DNA of 7,320 nucleotides from DATLNF01 sp046590575 (GTDB taxonomy: Bacteria; Actinomycetota; Actinomycetes; BP-191), in NCBI GenBank assembly GCA_046590575.1, contig JBKJUS010000031.1, positions 1 through 7,320 on the forward strand, read 5' to 3'. Below, in pieces: positions 1 through 7,320 of the stretch. The stretch's first letter is position 1. Each line of letters opens with the position of its first letter. The position numbers were made by a program, and so were the translations under genes. Under the pieces are notes generated by a model. That model made no database searches and was not told where the DNA came from. It saw only the letters and a list, made by a program, of their open reading frames with translations.

Positions 1-1935
<1,935 letters not shown>

Positions 1936-1939
<4 letters not shown>

Positions 1940-2490
1940 CCGCCGCACGCCGGCGGCGCGAGCGTGACCCGGATCCTGACGCCTCGCGTGAGGACGGGCT
2001 GGACGCCGACCCGGCGTCGACTGCCCGGTCGATCTGCCTGCGGTTGCTCACCGCCGGGCCGCGCACCCGGGCCCAGCTCGCCGACGCGCTCGCCGCTCGC
2101 GACGTGCCGGCGGAGGTTGCTGCCGCAGTGCTGGACCGCTACGGCGACGTCGGGCTCATCGACGACAAAGCGTTCGCCGCTATGTGGGTGTCGTCCCGGC
2201 AGATCGGCAAGGGTCTCGCCCGGCGGGCGCTCGCCCACGAGCTGCGCCACCGCGGCGTCGACGATGCGACCGTGGCCGAGGCCGTCGACCGGGTCTCCGA
2301 CGCCGACGAGGAGGCCGCGGCGCGGGAGCTAGTCAGCCGTCGGCTGCCGAGTCTCACCCGCTACGACGACGCGACGAAGATCCGGCGCCTCGTCGGCCTG
2401 CTCCAGCGCAAGGGCTACTCCGGCGGCCTGGCCTTCCGGGTAGTCCGTGAGGTGATCGCCGAATCCGAGCTGGGCGGCGACGACGGCTAG
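1936..2490 (+). CDS. recX: RecX, regulator of RecA (start codon unsettled)
   Basis: RecX binds RecA filaments and limits their extension and ATPase and co-protease activities. Family features are clear: ICLRLLTAGPRTRAQLADAL near the N-terminus, the GLIDDKAFAAMWVSSR helix, RRALAHELRHRGVDD, and the C-terminal LLQRKGYSGGLAFRVVREVI. These form the helical three-helix repeats usual for RecX. The frame has no ATG, GTG or TTG between an implausible GTG at 1621 (319-bp overlap with recA) and a TTG at 2044 inside the conserved core. The start given here is CTG 1936, which overlaps the recA stop as CTGA. It yields 184 residues beginning LTAARRRRERDPDPD, close to the 174 of M. tuberculosis RecX. CTG 1999 is an alternative (163 residues) with a GAGG at 1990-1993, five bases upstream. 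A GTG at 1964 is in another frame. The gene is coupled to recA and ends 7 bp from the convergent phosphodiesterase gene. Function is sure; the start is not. Confidence 0.9.
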
Positions 2491-2497
2491 GTCGGGC

Positions 2498-3454
2498 TCA
2501 GCGGCGGTGGTGCTTCCAGAGCACCTTCTTCTCGGCCAGCACCCGCTCGAGCAGCGTAGGAACGTCGGTCATGATCCCGTCGACGCCGATGTCGATGAGC
2601 CACCGCATGGTCTTCTCGTCGTTGATGGTCCACACGTGGACGGCGAGCTTCTGGGCGTGGGCGTCGTCGACGAACTCCTTCGTGACCACCTCCACACCTT
2701 CGAACGAGACCGGCACTTGCAGCGCGACGTACCGTGACTGGCCTACGCCGGGCAGCGGACCCATGGAGCTGATCTTGAAGGCCCCCGCCTCCCCGAGCGC
2801 CAGCGCCGTCGGGATCTTCGGCGCGAGCATCTTGAACCTCTCGATCGCCACGTCAGAGAACGACACGACGATGACGTCGTTGGCTCGGCCGAACTCGCTG
2901 AGCAGGTCGGCGATCTGCTGCTCGTACGGCGTGGTGTCCGGTGCGGTCCGCTTGATCTCGATGTTGACCAGATCATCGGGGAACGCCGCGAGCACCTCGC
3001 GCAAGGTCGGGATGCGGAAGTCGCTGGCCCGGTAGCCGGCCGGCGGGCGGACTTTCCCGGTGGCCACGCCGCGATAGCGGTAGTCGCGGGCCGGGCGGTC
3101 GGCGCACGTCCCGCAGCCAGGCACGAACTCATACGCCGCGTCGAGGCGCTGGACCTCGGCGAGGGTCATGGCATCGACCCGGCCGGTGCCCTCGGTCGTG
3201 CGGTCGACGGTCGTGTCGTGCAGGGCGACGATCTGCCCGTCGGCGGTCGCATGGACGTCGATCTCCACCACGTCAGCGCCCTTGCGCTGCCCCGTCTTCA
3301 GCGCGAAGAGCGTGTCCGACGGCGCCTCGATCTCGCCGCCCTGATGAGCGAAGTGCAGCACCCGACGATCCAGCCAGGACTCGGTGTGGCCCTCTGCGCC
3401 CGGGGTAACAGCGAGGAGCAGCAGGAGCGCGAGGGCAGAGGCGGTTCGTCGCAT
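2498..3454 (-). CDS. Secreted glycerophosphodiester phosphodiesterase
   Basis: The product hydrolyses glycerophosphodiesters to glycerol 3-phosphate and an alcohol. The 318-residue protein starts at ATG 3454 (MRRTASALALLLLLAVTPG), which gives a typical signal peptide with n-region RR, a Leu-rich core and likely cleavage near residues 19-23, so it should act outside the membrane. GDPD TIM-barrel motifs are in order: FAHQGG (H37), ADVVEIDVHATADGQ (E64 and D66, metal ligands), IVALHDTTVDRTTEGTG (H79), LVNIEIKR (E166 and K168), VIVVSFS, and VHVWTIND (W275) with GVDGIMTDVPT. The usual PENT motif reads PSDT (residues 45-48). Residues 111-150 form an insertion with a Cys114/Cys117 pair and the segment GKVRPPAGYRASDFRIPTLREVL, the last part being family-typical. 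The frame stays open upstream to 3571, but that extension would bury the signal peptide and lacks a better start. No clear Shine-Dalgarno precedes the ATG, so a leaderless or weakly initiated transcript is possible. The gene is divergent from rny. I did not assign glpQ or ugpQ because substrate range cannot be read from sequence. Confidence 0.93.
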   Translation of the reverse strand: MRRTASALALLLLLAVTPGAEGHTESWLDRRVLHFAHQGGEIEAPSDTLFALKTGQRKGADVVEIDVHATADGQIVALHDTTVDRTTEGTGRVDAMTLAEVQRLDAAYEFVPGCGTCADRPARDYRYRGVATGKVRPPAGYRASDFRIPTLREVLAAFPDDLVNIEIKRTAPDTTPYEQQIADLLSEFGRANDVIVVSFSDVAIERFKMLAPKIPTALALGEAGAFKISSMGPLPGVGQSRYVALQVPVSFEGVEVVTKEFVDDAHAQKLAVHVWTINDEKTMRWLIDIGVDGIMTDVPTLLERVLAEKKVLWKHHRR

Positions 3455-3555
3455 AGGGAGAAAGTTCGCGGTGGAGGGCCGGACACCTTCACCTCGTCCG
3501 CGACGCGTGCGTGAACGCTGGGTGAGCGGCGATAACTTTCCAGGTGACGGCGCAC

Positions 3556-3584
3556 TTGCTCTTCTGGGCACCCCGGCCTAGCCT
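3556..3584 (+). promoter_or_regulatory. Candidate sigma-A-type promoter for rny
   Basis: A TTGCTC hexamer (3556-3561) and TAGCCT (3579-3584) are separated by 17 bp, fitting the actinobacterial pattern TTGnnn-N17-TAnnnT. A start near 3591 would give a leader of about 245 nt containing the 3729-3756 hairpin. This rests on pattern matching only, and in GC-rich DNA such matches occur by chance. Confidence 0.4.
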
Positions 3585-3728
3585 CCGAGGTGGTGAGTTG
3601 TCCAATCCGCGACACCGCGGTGCTCGGCATAGCGTGACTCCGATCTAGCTGACAGCACTCAGACATCCGACGACCGCGCCGCTCCTGGCGCATGACGCCC
3701 TGCCTGACGTACGCCGGCCCCTCGGCTG

Positions 3729-3756
3729 GGCGACCGGACTCCTCGGTCCGGTCGCC
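3729..3756 (+). promoter_or_regulatory. Strong GC stem-loop in the presumed rny leader
   Basis: Arm GGCGACCGGAC (3729-3739) pairs perfectly with GTCCGGTCGCC (3746-3756) around a 6-nt loop (TCCTCG). There is no T-tract after it. No plus-strand gene ends upstream, so it is not an ordinary end-of-gene terminator. It lies 80 nt before the rny start. It could be an attenuator, an RNA stability element or a site through which RNase Y level is fed back; which of these is unknown. The pairing is certain and the role is inference. Confidence 0.6.
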
Positions 3757-3822
3757 GCATGCTGTGCCCTTCTCACCGAGCACCTGCACGCCTGACCGGG
3801 CGGGCAGGCGGACGTACGTGTC

Positions 3823-3830
3823 GGAAGGGG
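3823..3830 (+). promoter_or_regulatory. Ribosome binding site fixing the rny start
   Basis: A purine-rich GGAAGGGG lies 6 nt before ATG 3837. It decides between this start and an in-frame ATG at 3759, which would add 26 Arg- and Cys-rich residues ahead of the membrane anchor. Confidence 0.8.
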
Positions 3831-3836
3831 CTTGCT

Positions 3837-5555
3837 ATGGGCGCCGCCGAACTCATCCTCATCCTCCTGGTCGTCGTGCTCGTCGTGGCCGTCCTGGTTT
3901 TCGCCACTCGCCGTGCACCAGCCGGCCTCGACTCTGTCGCCGAGATCGCTCAGCTGCGTCAGCTGCTGCTCGAGCAGAAGTCGGCCGCGTCCAACCCGAC
4001 TCCGCAGACGGCTGGGGCGCCTACCGCGGCCGATGCCGGGGTGCTGGCCGACGCCCGCCGTGCGGCGGAGTCGATCGTCGCCGAAGCCCGGACGAAGGCC
4101 CAGAGCATCACCAGCCAGGCGACCACGGAAGCGTCGAGCGTGGCCACGACTGCCCAAACCGACGCCCTCGCCGTACGCCGTGACGCCGAGCTGGCTGCCA
4201 CCGCCGCCGCGGTCGACGCCCGGGCCAAGGCCGAGGAGGACTTCCGGGCGGTCCGCACCGACCTCGAGCGGCGTGAGCAACGCCTCGCCGAGCGCGAGGA
4301 GCGCCTTGACGTCGAGACCAGCCGCGTCGAGCAGCGCGACAGAGACCTGGCCACCGTCGAAGCCGACATCGCCCGCAAACGGGCTGAGCTCGAAGACGTC
4401 GAGGCCGAGCGCAAGCTCATTCTCGAGCGCACCGCCGGCATGACCGCCGCCGACGCCAAGGCCGAGCTGGTCGGCACCATCGAGAACCAGGCCAAGCGCG
4501 AAGCCGCGGTGATCGTCCGCAGCATTGAGGCCGAGGCCAAGGAGACCGGCGAGGAACGAGCCCGCAAGATCGTCACCCTGGCCATTCAGCGCGTGGCCAG
4601 CGCGCAGACCGCTGAGTCGGTCGTCAGCGTCCTGCACCTGCCCAGTGATGACATGAAGGGCCGGATCATCGGCCGCGAGGGTCGCAACATCCGGGCTTAC
4701 GAGACGATCACCGGCGTCAACCTGATCATCGACGACACCCCCGAGGCGGTTCTGCTCTCCTGCTTCGACCCGGTGCGCCGTGAGGTCGGCCGACTCACCC
4801 TGGAGAAGCTGGTCCTCGACGGGCGCATCCACCCGCAGCGGATCGAGGAGATGCACGAGCAGAGCGTGGTCGAGGTCGAGGCCCTGGTGACTCGCGCCGG
4901 TGAGGACGCCCTGGTCGAGGTCGGCATCACCGACATGCACCCCGAGCTCATCAACCTGCTCGGTCGGCTCCGCTACCGCACGTCGTACGGTCAGAACGTG
5001 CTTCGTCACCTCATCGAGGCCGCCCACCTGGCGGGCGTGATGGCCAGCGAGCTCCGCCTACCGCCGGCGATCATCAAGCGCGGCACCTTGCTGCACGACC
5101 TCGGCAAGGCGCTGACCCACGAGGTCGAGGGCAGCCACGCGCTCATCGGCGCCGAGATTGCGCGCAAGTACGGCGAGGACGAAGACGTCTGCCACGCCAT
5201 CGAGGCGCACCACAATGAGGTGGAGCCGCGCACCATCGGGGCGGTCCTCACCCAGGCGTCGGACTCCATCTCGGGTGGGCGCCCTGGCGCTCGTCGCGAG
5301 AGCCTGGAGTCCTACGTCAAGCGGCTCGAGCGCATCGAGGAGATCGCGTCGAGCCAGGAGGGCGTCGAGAAGGTCTTCGCCATGCAGGCCGGGCGGGAGA
5401 TCCGCGTCATGGTCGTGCCCGACCAGGTCGACGACATCCAGGCCCAGGTGATCGCCCGTGACGTCGCCAAGCAGATCGAGGAGGAGCTGACCTACCCCGG
5501 TCAGATCCGCGTCACCGTCGTCCGCGAGTCGCGCGCGGTCGAATACGCGAAGTAG
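3837..5555 (+). CDS. rny: Ribonuclease Y, membrane-anchored mRNA decay endonuclease
   Basis: RNase Y makes initiating endonucleolytic cuts in mRNA and is held at the inner face of the membrane. The 572-residue product has the full family architecture. It starts with an N-terminal anchor (residues 4-24, ELILILLVVVLVVAVLVF). A long Ala-, Glu- and Arg-rich coiled coil follows to about residue 240, including RREQRLAEREERLDVE. The KH domain has the RNA-binding GXXG loop (GRIIGREGRN, GREG at 279-282), followed by FDPVRREVGRLTLEKLVLDGRIHP. The HD phosphohydrolase domain has LRYRTSYGQNVLRH (H391), HDLGKA (H420 and D421), IEAHHNE (H458 and H459) and a later Asp (D476). The C-terminal part ends IRVTVVRESRAVEYAK. 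Length is slightly above the roughly 520 residues of the Bacillus subtilis protein, the extra lying in the coiled-coil region. All catalytic HD residues I can place are present, so the enzyme should be active. It is preceded by a leader with a strong hairpin and followed by a terminator-like hairpin, suggesting a single-gene transcript. Confidence 0.97.
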   Translation: MGAAELILILLVVVLVVAVLVFATRRAPAGLDSVAEIAQLRQLLLEQKSAASNPTPQTAGAPTAADAGVLADARRAAESIVAEARTKAQSITSQATTEASSVATTAQTDALAVRRDAELAATAAAVDARAKAEEDFRAVRTDLERREQRLAEREERLDVETSRVEQRDRDLATVEADIARKRAELEDVEAERKLILERTAGMTAADAKAELVGTIENQAKREAAVIVRSIEAEAKETGEERARKIVTLAIQRVASAQTAESVVSVLHLPSDDMKGRIIGREGRNIRAYETITGVNLIIDDTPEAVLLSCFDPVRREVGRLTLEKLVLDGRIHPQRIEEMHEQSVVEVEALVTRAGEDALVEVGITDMHPELINLLGRLRYRTSYGQNVLRHLIEAAHLAGVMASELRLPPAIIKRGTLLHDLGKALTHEVEGSHALIGAEIARKYGEDEDVCHAIEAHHNEVEPRTIGAVLTQASDSISGGRPGARRESLESYVKRLERIEEIASSQEGVEKVFAMQAGREIRVMVVPDQVDDIQAQVIARDVAKQIEEELTYPGQIRVTVVRESRAVEYAK

Positions 5556-5614
5556 CCGCCACGAACTTTGTCTCGATCTGGGACAGGTCTGTGCTTGGCA
5601 GTGCCCCACGTTCG

Positions 5615-5640
5615 CCCGGACCTAGGCTCGGTGGTCCGGG
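5615..5640 (+). terminator. Terminator-like hairpin downstream of rny
   Basis: CCCGGACC (5615-5622) pairs perfectly with GGTCCGGG (5633-5640) across a 10-nt loop, starting 59 nt after the rny stop. No T-run follows, which is common for actinobacterial hairpin terminators but weakens the call. A second small hairpin, GGCTC (5666-5670) with GAGCC (5679-5683), lies just after it. Confidence 0.5.
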
Positions 5641-5692
5641 AGCGGCAGCTGGCGGCTGGCACATAGGCTCGCCTCGTGGAGCCGCCTTGCGT

Positions 5693-5743
5693 GATCTTTG
5701 AACCCCTGACTACCGCCGTACGCACGGCTGAGGTTCAAAGATC
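5693..5743 (+). repeat. Perfect 12-bp inverted repeat abutting a start codon
   Basis: GATCTTTGAACC (5693-5704) and its exact reverse complement GGTTCAAAGATC (5732-5743) are 27 bp apart, and the second arm ends at the base before GTG 5744. Inside the spacer, GCCGT (5715-5719) pairs with ACGGC (5724-5728) around the 4-nt loop ACGC, so a nested two-stem structure is possible. The arms are AT-richer than their surroundings. No Shine-Dalgarno is visible before the GTG. The repeat may be an operator for a dimeric repressor, or an RNA structure hiding the start site, or both. It is too far downstream of rny, and too close to the next gene, to be a simple rny terminator. Confidence 0.75.
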
Positions 5744-7045
5744 GTGAGCGGCGCAGGCGCGAGTACGACGCCACGACTGCTCACCCTCATCGGGTCCGGA
5801 GAGTCCGCGCCGACGATGGTCAAGGTGCACCGGGCGCTCATCGAGCGGGTCGGCGGGGGTCCGGCGGTCATGCTGGACACACCGTTCGGCTTCCAGGCCA
5901 ACGCCGACGACCTCGTCGACAAAGCGCAGACCTACTTCCGCGACAGCGTCGGGACCGAGCTGGGCGTGGCGTCGTACCGCTCCGCGGATACGGCGACCGA
6001 CCTCGACCTCGAGCGGGCTCTGACCCGCATCCGTGCGGCGGCGTACGTGTTCGCCGGGCCGGGCAGCCCGACGTACGCGCTGCGACAGTGGGCCGGCTCC
6101 CGCGTCGCCGACGTGCTCAAGGAGCGGCTGTCCACCGGCGGAGCCGTCACCTTCTCGAGTGCCGCTGCGCTCACCGTCGGGGCCCTGACGGTGCCGGTCT
6201 ACGAGATCTACAAGGTGGGGGAGGCGCCACACTGGCTGCCTGGTCTCGACCTGCTCTCGGTGGTCGGTCTTCGGGCCGCGGTCATCCCGCACTACGACAA
6301 TGCCGAAGGCGGGCGACACGACACCCGTTACTGCTACCTCGGCGAGTCGCGGCTGGTGGCCATGGAGGCCGACCTGCCCGACGGGATGGGGGTGCTGGGC
6401 ATCGACGAGCACACGGCGGTGACCTTCGACCTCGATGCCGGTACGGCGACGGTCCTCGGCAATGGCGTGCTCACTGCACGGTCCCGAGGGGGCAGCACTG
6501 CCGTGCCGAGCGGGTCGGTGGTGACGATCGACGAGCTCGCCGCGATGCTGTCGGGCGCGGTGATCGCCGACGAGACCGGCGGGCCGACCGGCGCGGCCTT
6601 GGGGTCCCCGGTGCGGTCCAGTACGGCGTCGGCCCCGCCGGTACCGGCGGCGCCAGCGACGTTGGCCGGTGCGATCGCCGGGCACGAGACCACGTTCTCG
6701 CGCGCCCTCGCCGAGCGCGGGGTCAGTCGCGCGGTAGCCGCGGCGCTCGGCCTCGAGGCCGACCTCGAGGCGTGGTCGCAGGACTCGCTCGACTCCGACC
6801 AGCGGGAGCGCGGGCGCTCACTCCTGCGCTCGATGCTGGTCCGCCTCGGCGAGCTGGCCGAGACCGGCGCGGCCGACCCGCGTGCAGTCGTCGCGCCGTA
6901 TGTCGACCTGCTGCTCGTTCTGCGTGCTTCCGCGCGCGATGACCAGCGCTGGGCAGACTCCGACCGCGTCCGTGATGGCCTCACCGCAGTGGGCATCGAG
7001 GTTCGGGACACCGCCGACGGCGTCGAGTGGGACCTTCGTCCCTGA
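5744..7045 (+). CDS. Peptidase S51/cyanophycinase-like domain fused to a CysRS C-terminal-like domain
   Basis: The 433-residue product starts at GTG 5744, the only usable start before the first conserved strand. Residues 11-270 resemble the type 1 glutamine amidotransferase-like/peptidase S51 fold: RLLTLIGSGES, MLDTPFGFQANADD, YVFAGPGSPTYALRQW (101-116), a nucleophile-elbow-like segment TFSSAAALTVGA (S138 and S139), IPHYDNAEGG (H183) with HDTRYCYLGE, and GIDEHTA (E222). The elbow is FSSAA rather than the GTSAG or SAGSN of cyanophycinase and PepE, so hydrolase activity is uncertain. Residues 276-307 are an Ala-, Pro-, Ser- and Thr-rich linker. Residues 308-433 look like the helical C-terminal region of cysteinyl-tRNA synthetase: LLLVLRASARDDQRWADSDRVRD, then LTAVGIEVRDTADGVEW. 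No aminoacylation catalytic domain is present. There is no signal peptide, so it is probably cytoplasmic. It is isolated from rny by a terminator-like hairpin and follows a perfect inverted repeat. Both domain calls are by motif memory; the biological function is unknown. Confidence 0.85.
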   Translation: MSGAGASTTPRLLTLIGSGESAPTMVKVHRALIERVGGGPAVMLDTPFGFQANADDLVDKAQTYFRDSVGTELGVASYRSADTATDLDLERALTRIRAAAYVFAGPGSPTYALRQWAGSRVADVLKERLSTGGAVTFSSAAALTVGALTVPVYEIYKVGEAPHWLPGLDLLSVVGLRAAVIPHYDNAEGGRHDTRYCYLGESRLVAMEADLPDGMGVLGIDEHTAVTFDLDAGTATVLGNGVLTARSRGGSTAVPSGSVVTIDELAAMLSGAVIADETGGPTGAALGSPVRSSTASAPPVPAAPATLAGAIAGHETTFSRALAERGVSRAVAAALGLEADLEAWSQDSLDSDQRERGRSLLRSMLVRLGELAETGAADPRAVVAPYVDLLLVLRASARDDQRWADSDRVRDGLTAVGIEVRDTADGVEWDLRP

Positions 7046-7063
7046 ACACCTCGGACCGGCGAG

Positions 7064-7320
7064 CTAGTCGAGGGAGAGGCCGCCGACGCGGCTCGCGCGG
7101 ATCGCACCCTCGACCGCGTTGAGGGAATCCAGGGCGTCGTACGGCGCGCAGTAGGCCTGCAGCCGGGTGGCTCCGGGTCCGGCGGTGAAGCCGACGCTGC
7201 GGGCGAGCGCGATGTCGGCGCACATGACGTGGTCGCCGATGGTGGGGGAGACGTTGAAGAGGGTGTTGTCGTTGACCGCCCCCTGAGCCGTGATGACCGG
7301 GTACGACGATGCCGGCGCAA
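7064..7320 (-). CDS. Unidentified protein, C-terminal 84 residues only
   Basis: Reading leftward from the window edge, 84 codons run without interruption to TAG at 7066-7064. Almost every third codon position is G or C, the mark of a real coding frame in this genome, and other minus-strand frames here do not show it as cleanly. The visible protein includes SSYPVITAQGAVNDN, TLFNVSPTIGDHVMCADIAL, ARSVGFTAGPGATRLQAYCA and ends VEGAIRASRVGGLSLD. There are two cysteines and no membrane segment. I do not recognise the family. It converges on the S51-like gene with an 18-bp gap that holds no evident hairpin. The start and most of the gene lie beyond the window. Confidence 0.8.
   Translation of the reverse strand, partial: APASSYPVITAQGAVNDNTLFNVSPTIGDHVMCADIALARSVGFTAGPGATRLQAYCAPYDALDSLNAVEGAIRASRVGGLSLD

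Larger units (their letters stand above)
3455..3836. other. Divergent intergenic region (382 bp) between the phosphodiesterase gene and rny
   Basis: No convincing coding frame is present. The region must carry the promoters of both flanking genes. It contains a candidate plus-strand promoter (3556-3584), a short hairpin with arms CCGCG (3607-3611) and CGCGG (3616-3620) around loop ACAC, a strong 11-bp hairpin (3729-3756), two copies of GACGTACG (3706-3713 and 3811-3818), and the rny ribosome binding site. A weak 5-bp outer pairing (CTCGG 3721-3725 with CCGAG 3776-3780) could enclose the strong hairpin. No credible minus-strand promoter for the phosphodiesterase could be picked out by eye. Confidence 0.7.

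Noticed and set aside
3461..3540. GAAAGTT near 3460 and AACTTTC near 3534 as an inverted repeat operator.
   Set aside because: Seven bases about 70 bp apart is within chance expectation and no second copy supports it.
3759..3836. ATG 3759 as the rny start.
   Set aside because: It would put a charged, Cys-containing extension before the membrane anchor, has no good RBS, and ATG 3837 has GGAAGGGG at ideal spacing.
3645..5027. Long minus-strand open frame (460 codons) opposite rny.
   Set aside because: It lies antisense to the unmistakable RNase Y frame, and its composition (runs of Leu, Gly, Val, Asp and His) is what mirrored high-GC codons give. No RBS or family motif is visible.
5623..5671. 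Direct repeat TAGGCTCG at 5623-5630 and 5664-5671, resembling two -10 elements.
   Set aside because: Neither copy has a convincing -35 element at 16-18 bp, and an 8-bp repeat is weak evidence.
5691..5745. tRNA gene or tRNA-end attachment site, because GGTTCAAA resembles a T-loop.
   Set aside because: No cloverleaf can be drawn on either strand, the T-stem does not pair, and no integrase or duplicated core is present.
5735..6685. Minus-strand open frame of 316 codons opposite the S51-like gene.
   Set aside because: Arg-, Gly- and His-rich shadow of a gene with recognisable domains on the other strand.
6334..7320. Minus-strand open frame running off the right edge (328 codons).
   Set aside because: Ser-, Arg- and Pro-rich shadow. 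The adjacent minus frame ending at 7064 has the proper third-position G/C pattern and is the real gene.

Overview
This is a high-GC actinobacterial chromosome segment. The basis is strongly G/C-biased third codon positions, the recA-recX order and a RecA intein of a type best known from mycobacteria. It is probably not Mycobacterium, because a full-length RNase Y gene lies close downstream of recX and, from memory, that is not the mycobacterial layout. A relative of Propionibacteriales or Nocardioidaceae is a reasonable but unproven guess. The segment looks like ordinary housekeeping chromosome with one selfish element (the intein), and I see no phage, transposon or CRISPR content.

Layout, left to right. 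(1) Positions 1-1939 hold the 3' part of recA on +. It lacks the N-terminal ~74 codons, including the Walker A motif, and is interrupted at 392-1483 by a 364-residue in-frame intein with a LAGLIDADG homing endonuclease. The insertion point is inside the L2 DNA-binding loop. (2) recX follows on + (about 1936-2490), apparently translationally coupled to recA but with no ATG, GTG or TTG at a sensible start position. (3) A secreted glycerophosphodiester phosphodiesterase lies on - (2498-3454), convergent with recX. (4) A 382-bp divergent intergenic region (3455-3836) carries a candidate sigma-A-type promoter and a strong 11-bp GC hairpin in the presumed leader of the next gene. (5) rny, encoding RNase Y, lies on + (3837-5555). 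(6) A 188-bp gap holds a terminator-like hairpin and a perfect 12-bp inverted repeat whose right arm touches the next start codon. (7) A two-domain protein lies on + (5744-7045): a peptidase S51/cyanophycinase-like (type 1 glutamine amidotransferase-like) domain joined by a low-complexity linker to a cysteinyl-tRNA synthetase C-terminal-like domain. (8) The C-terminal end of an unidentified gene runs in from the right edge on - (7064-7320).

How the genes work together: RecA and RecX are the recombinase and its regulator, and the intein must splice out before RecA can act. RNase Y is a membrane-anchored mRNA decay endonuclease. The phosphodiesterase probably scavenges glycerol phosphate outside the cell. 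The two-domain protein has no function I can assign. The points most worth following up are the intein and its transfer history, the unusual recX start, the inverted repeat abutting the start of the S51-like gene, and the S51/CysRS-like domain fusion.
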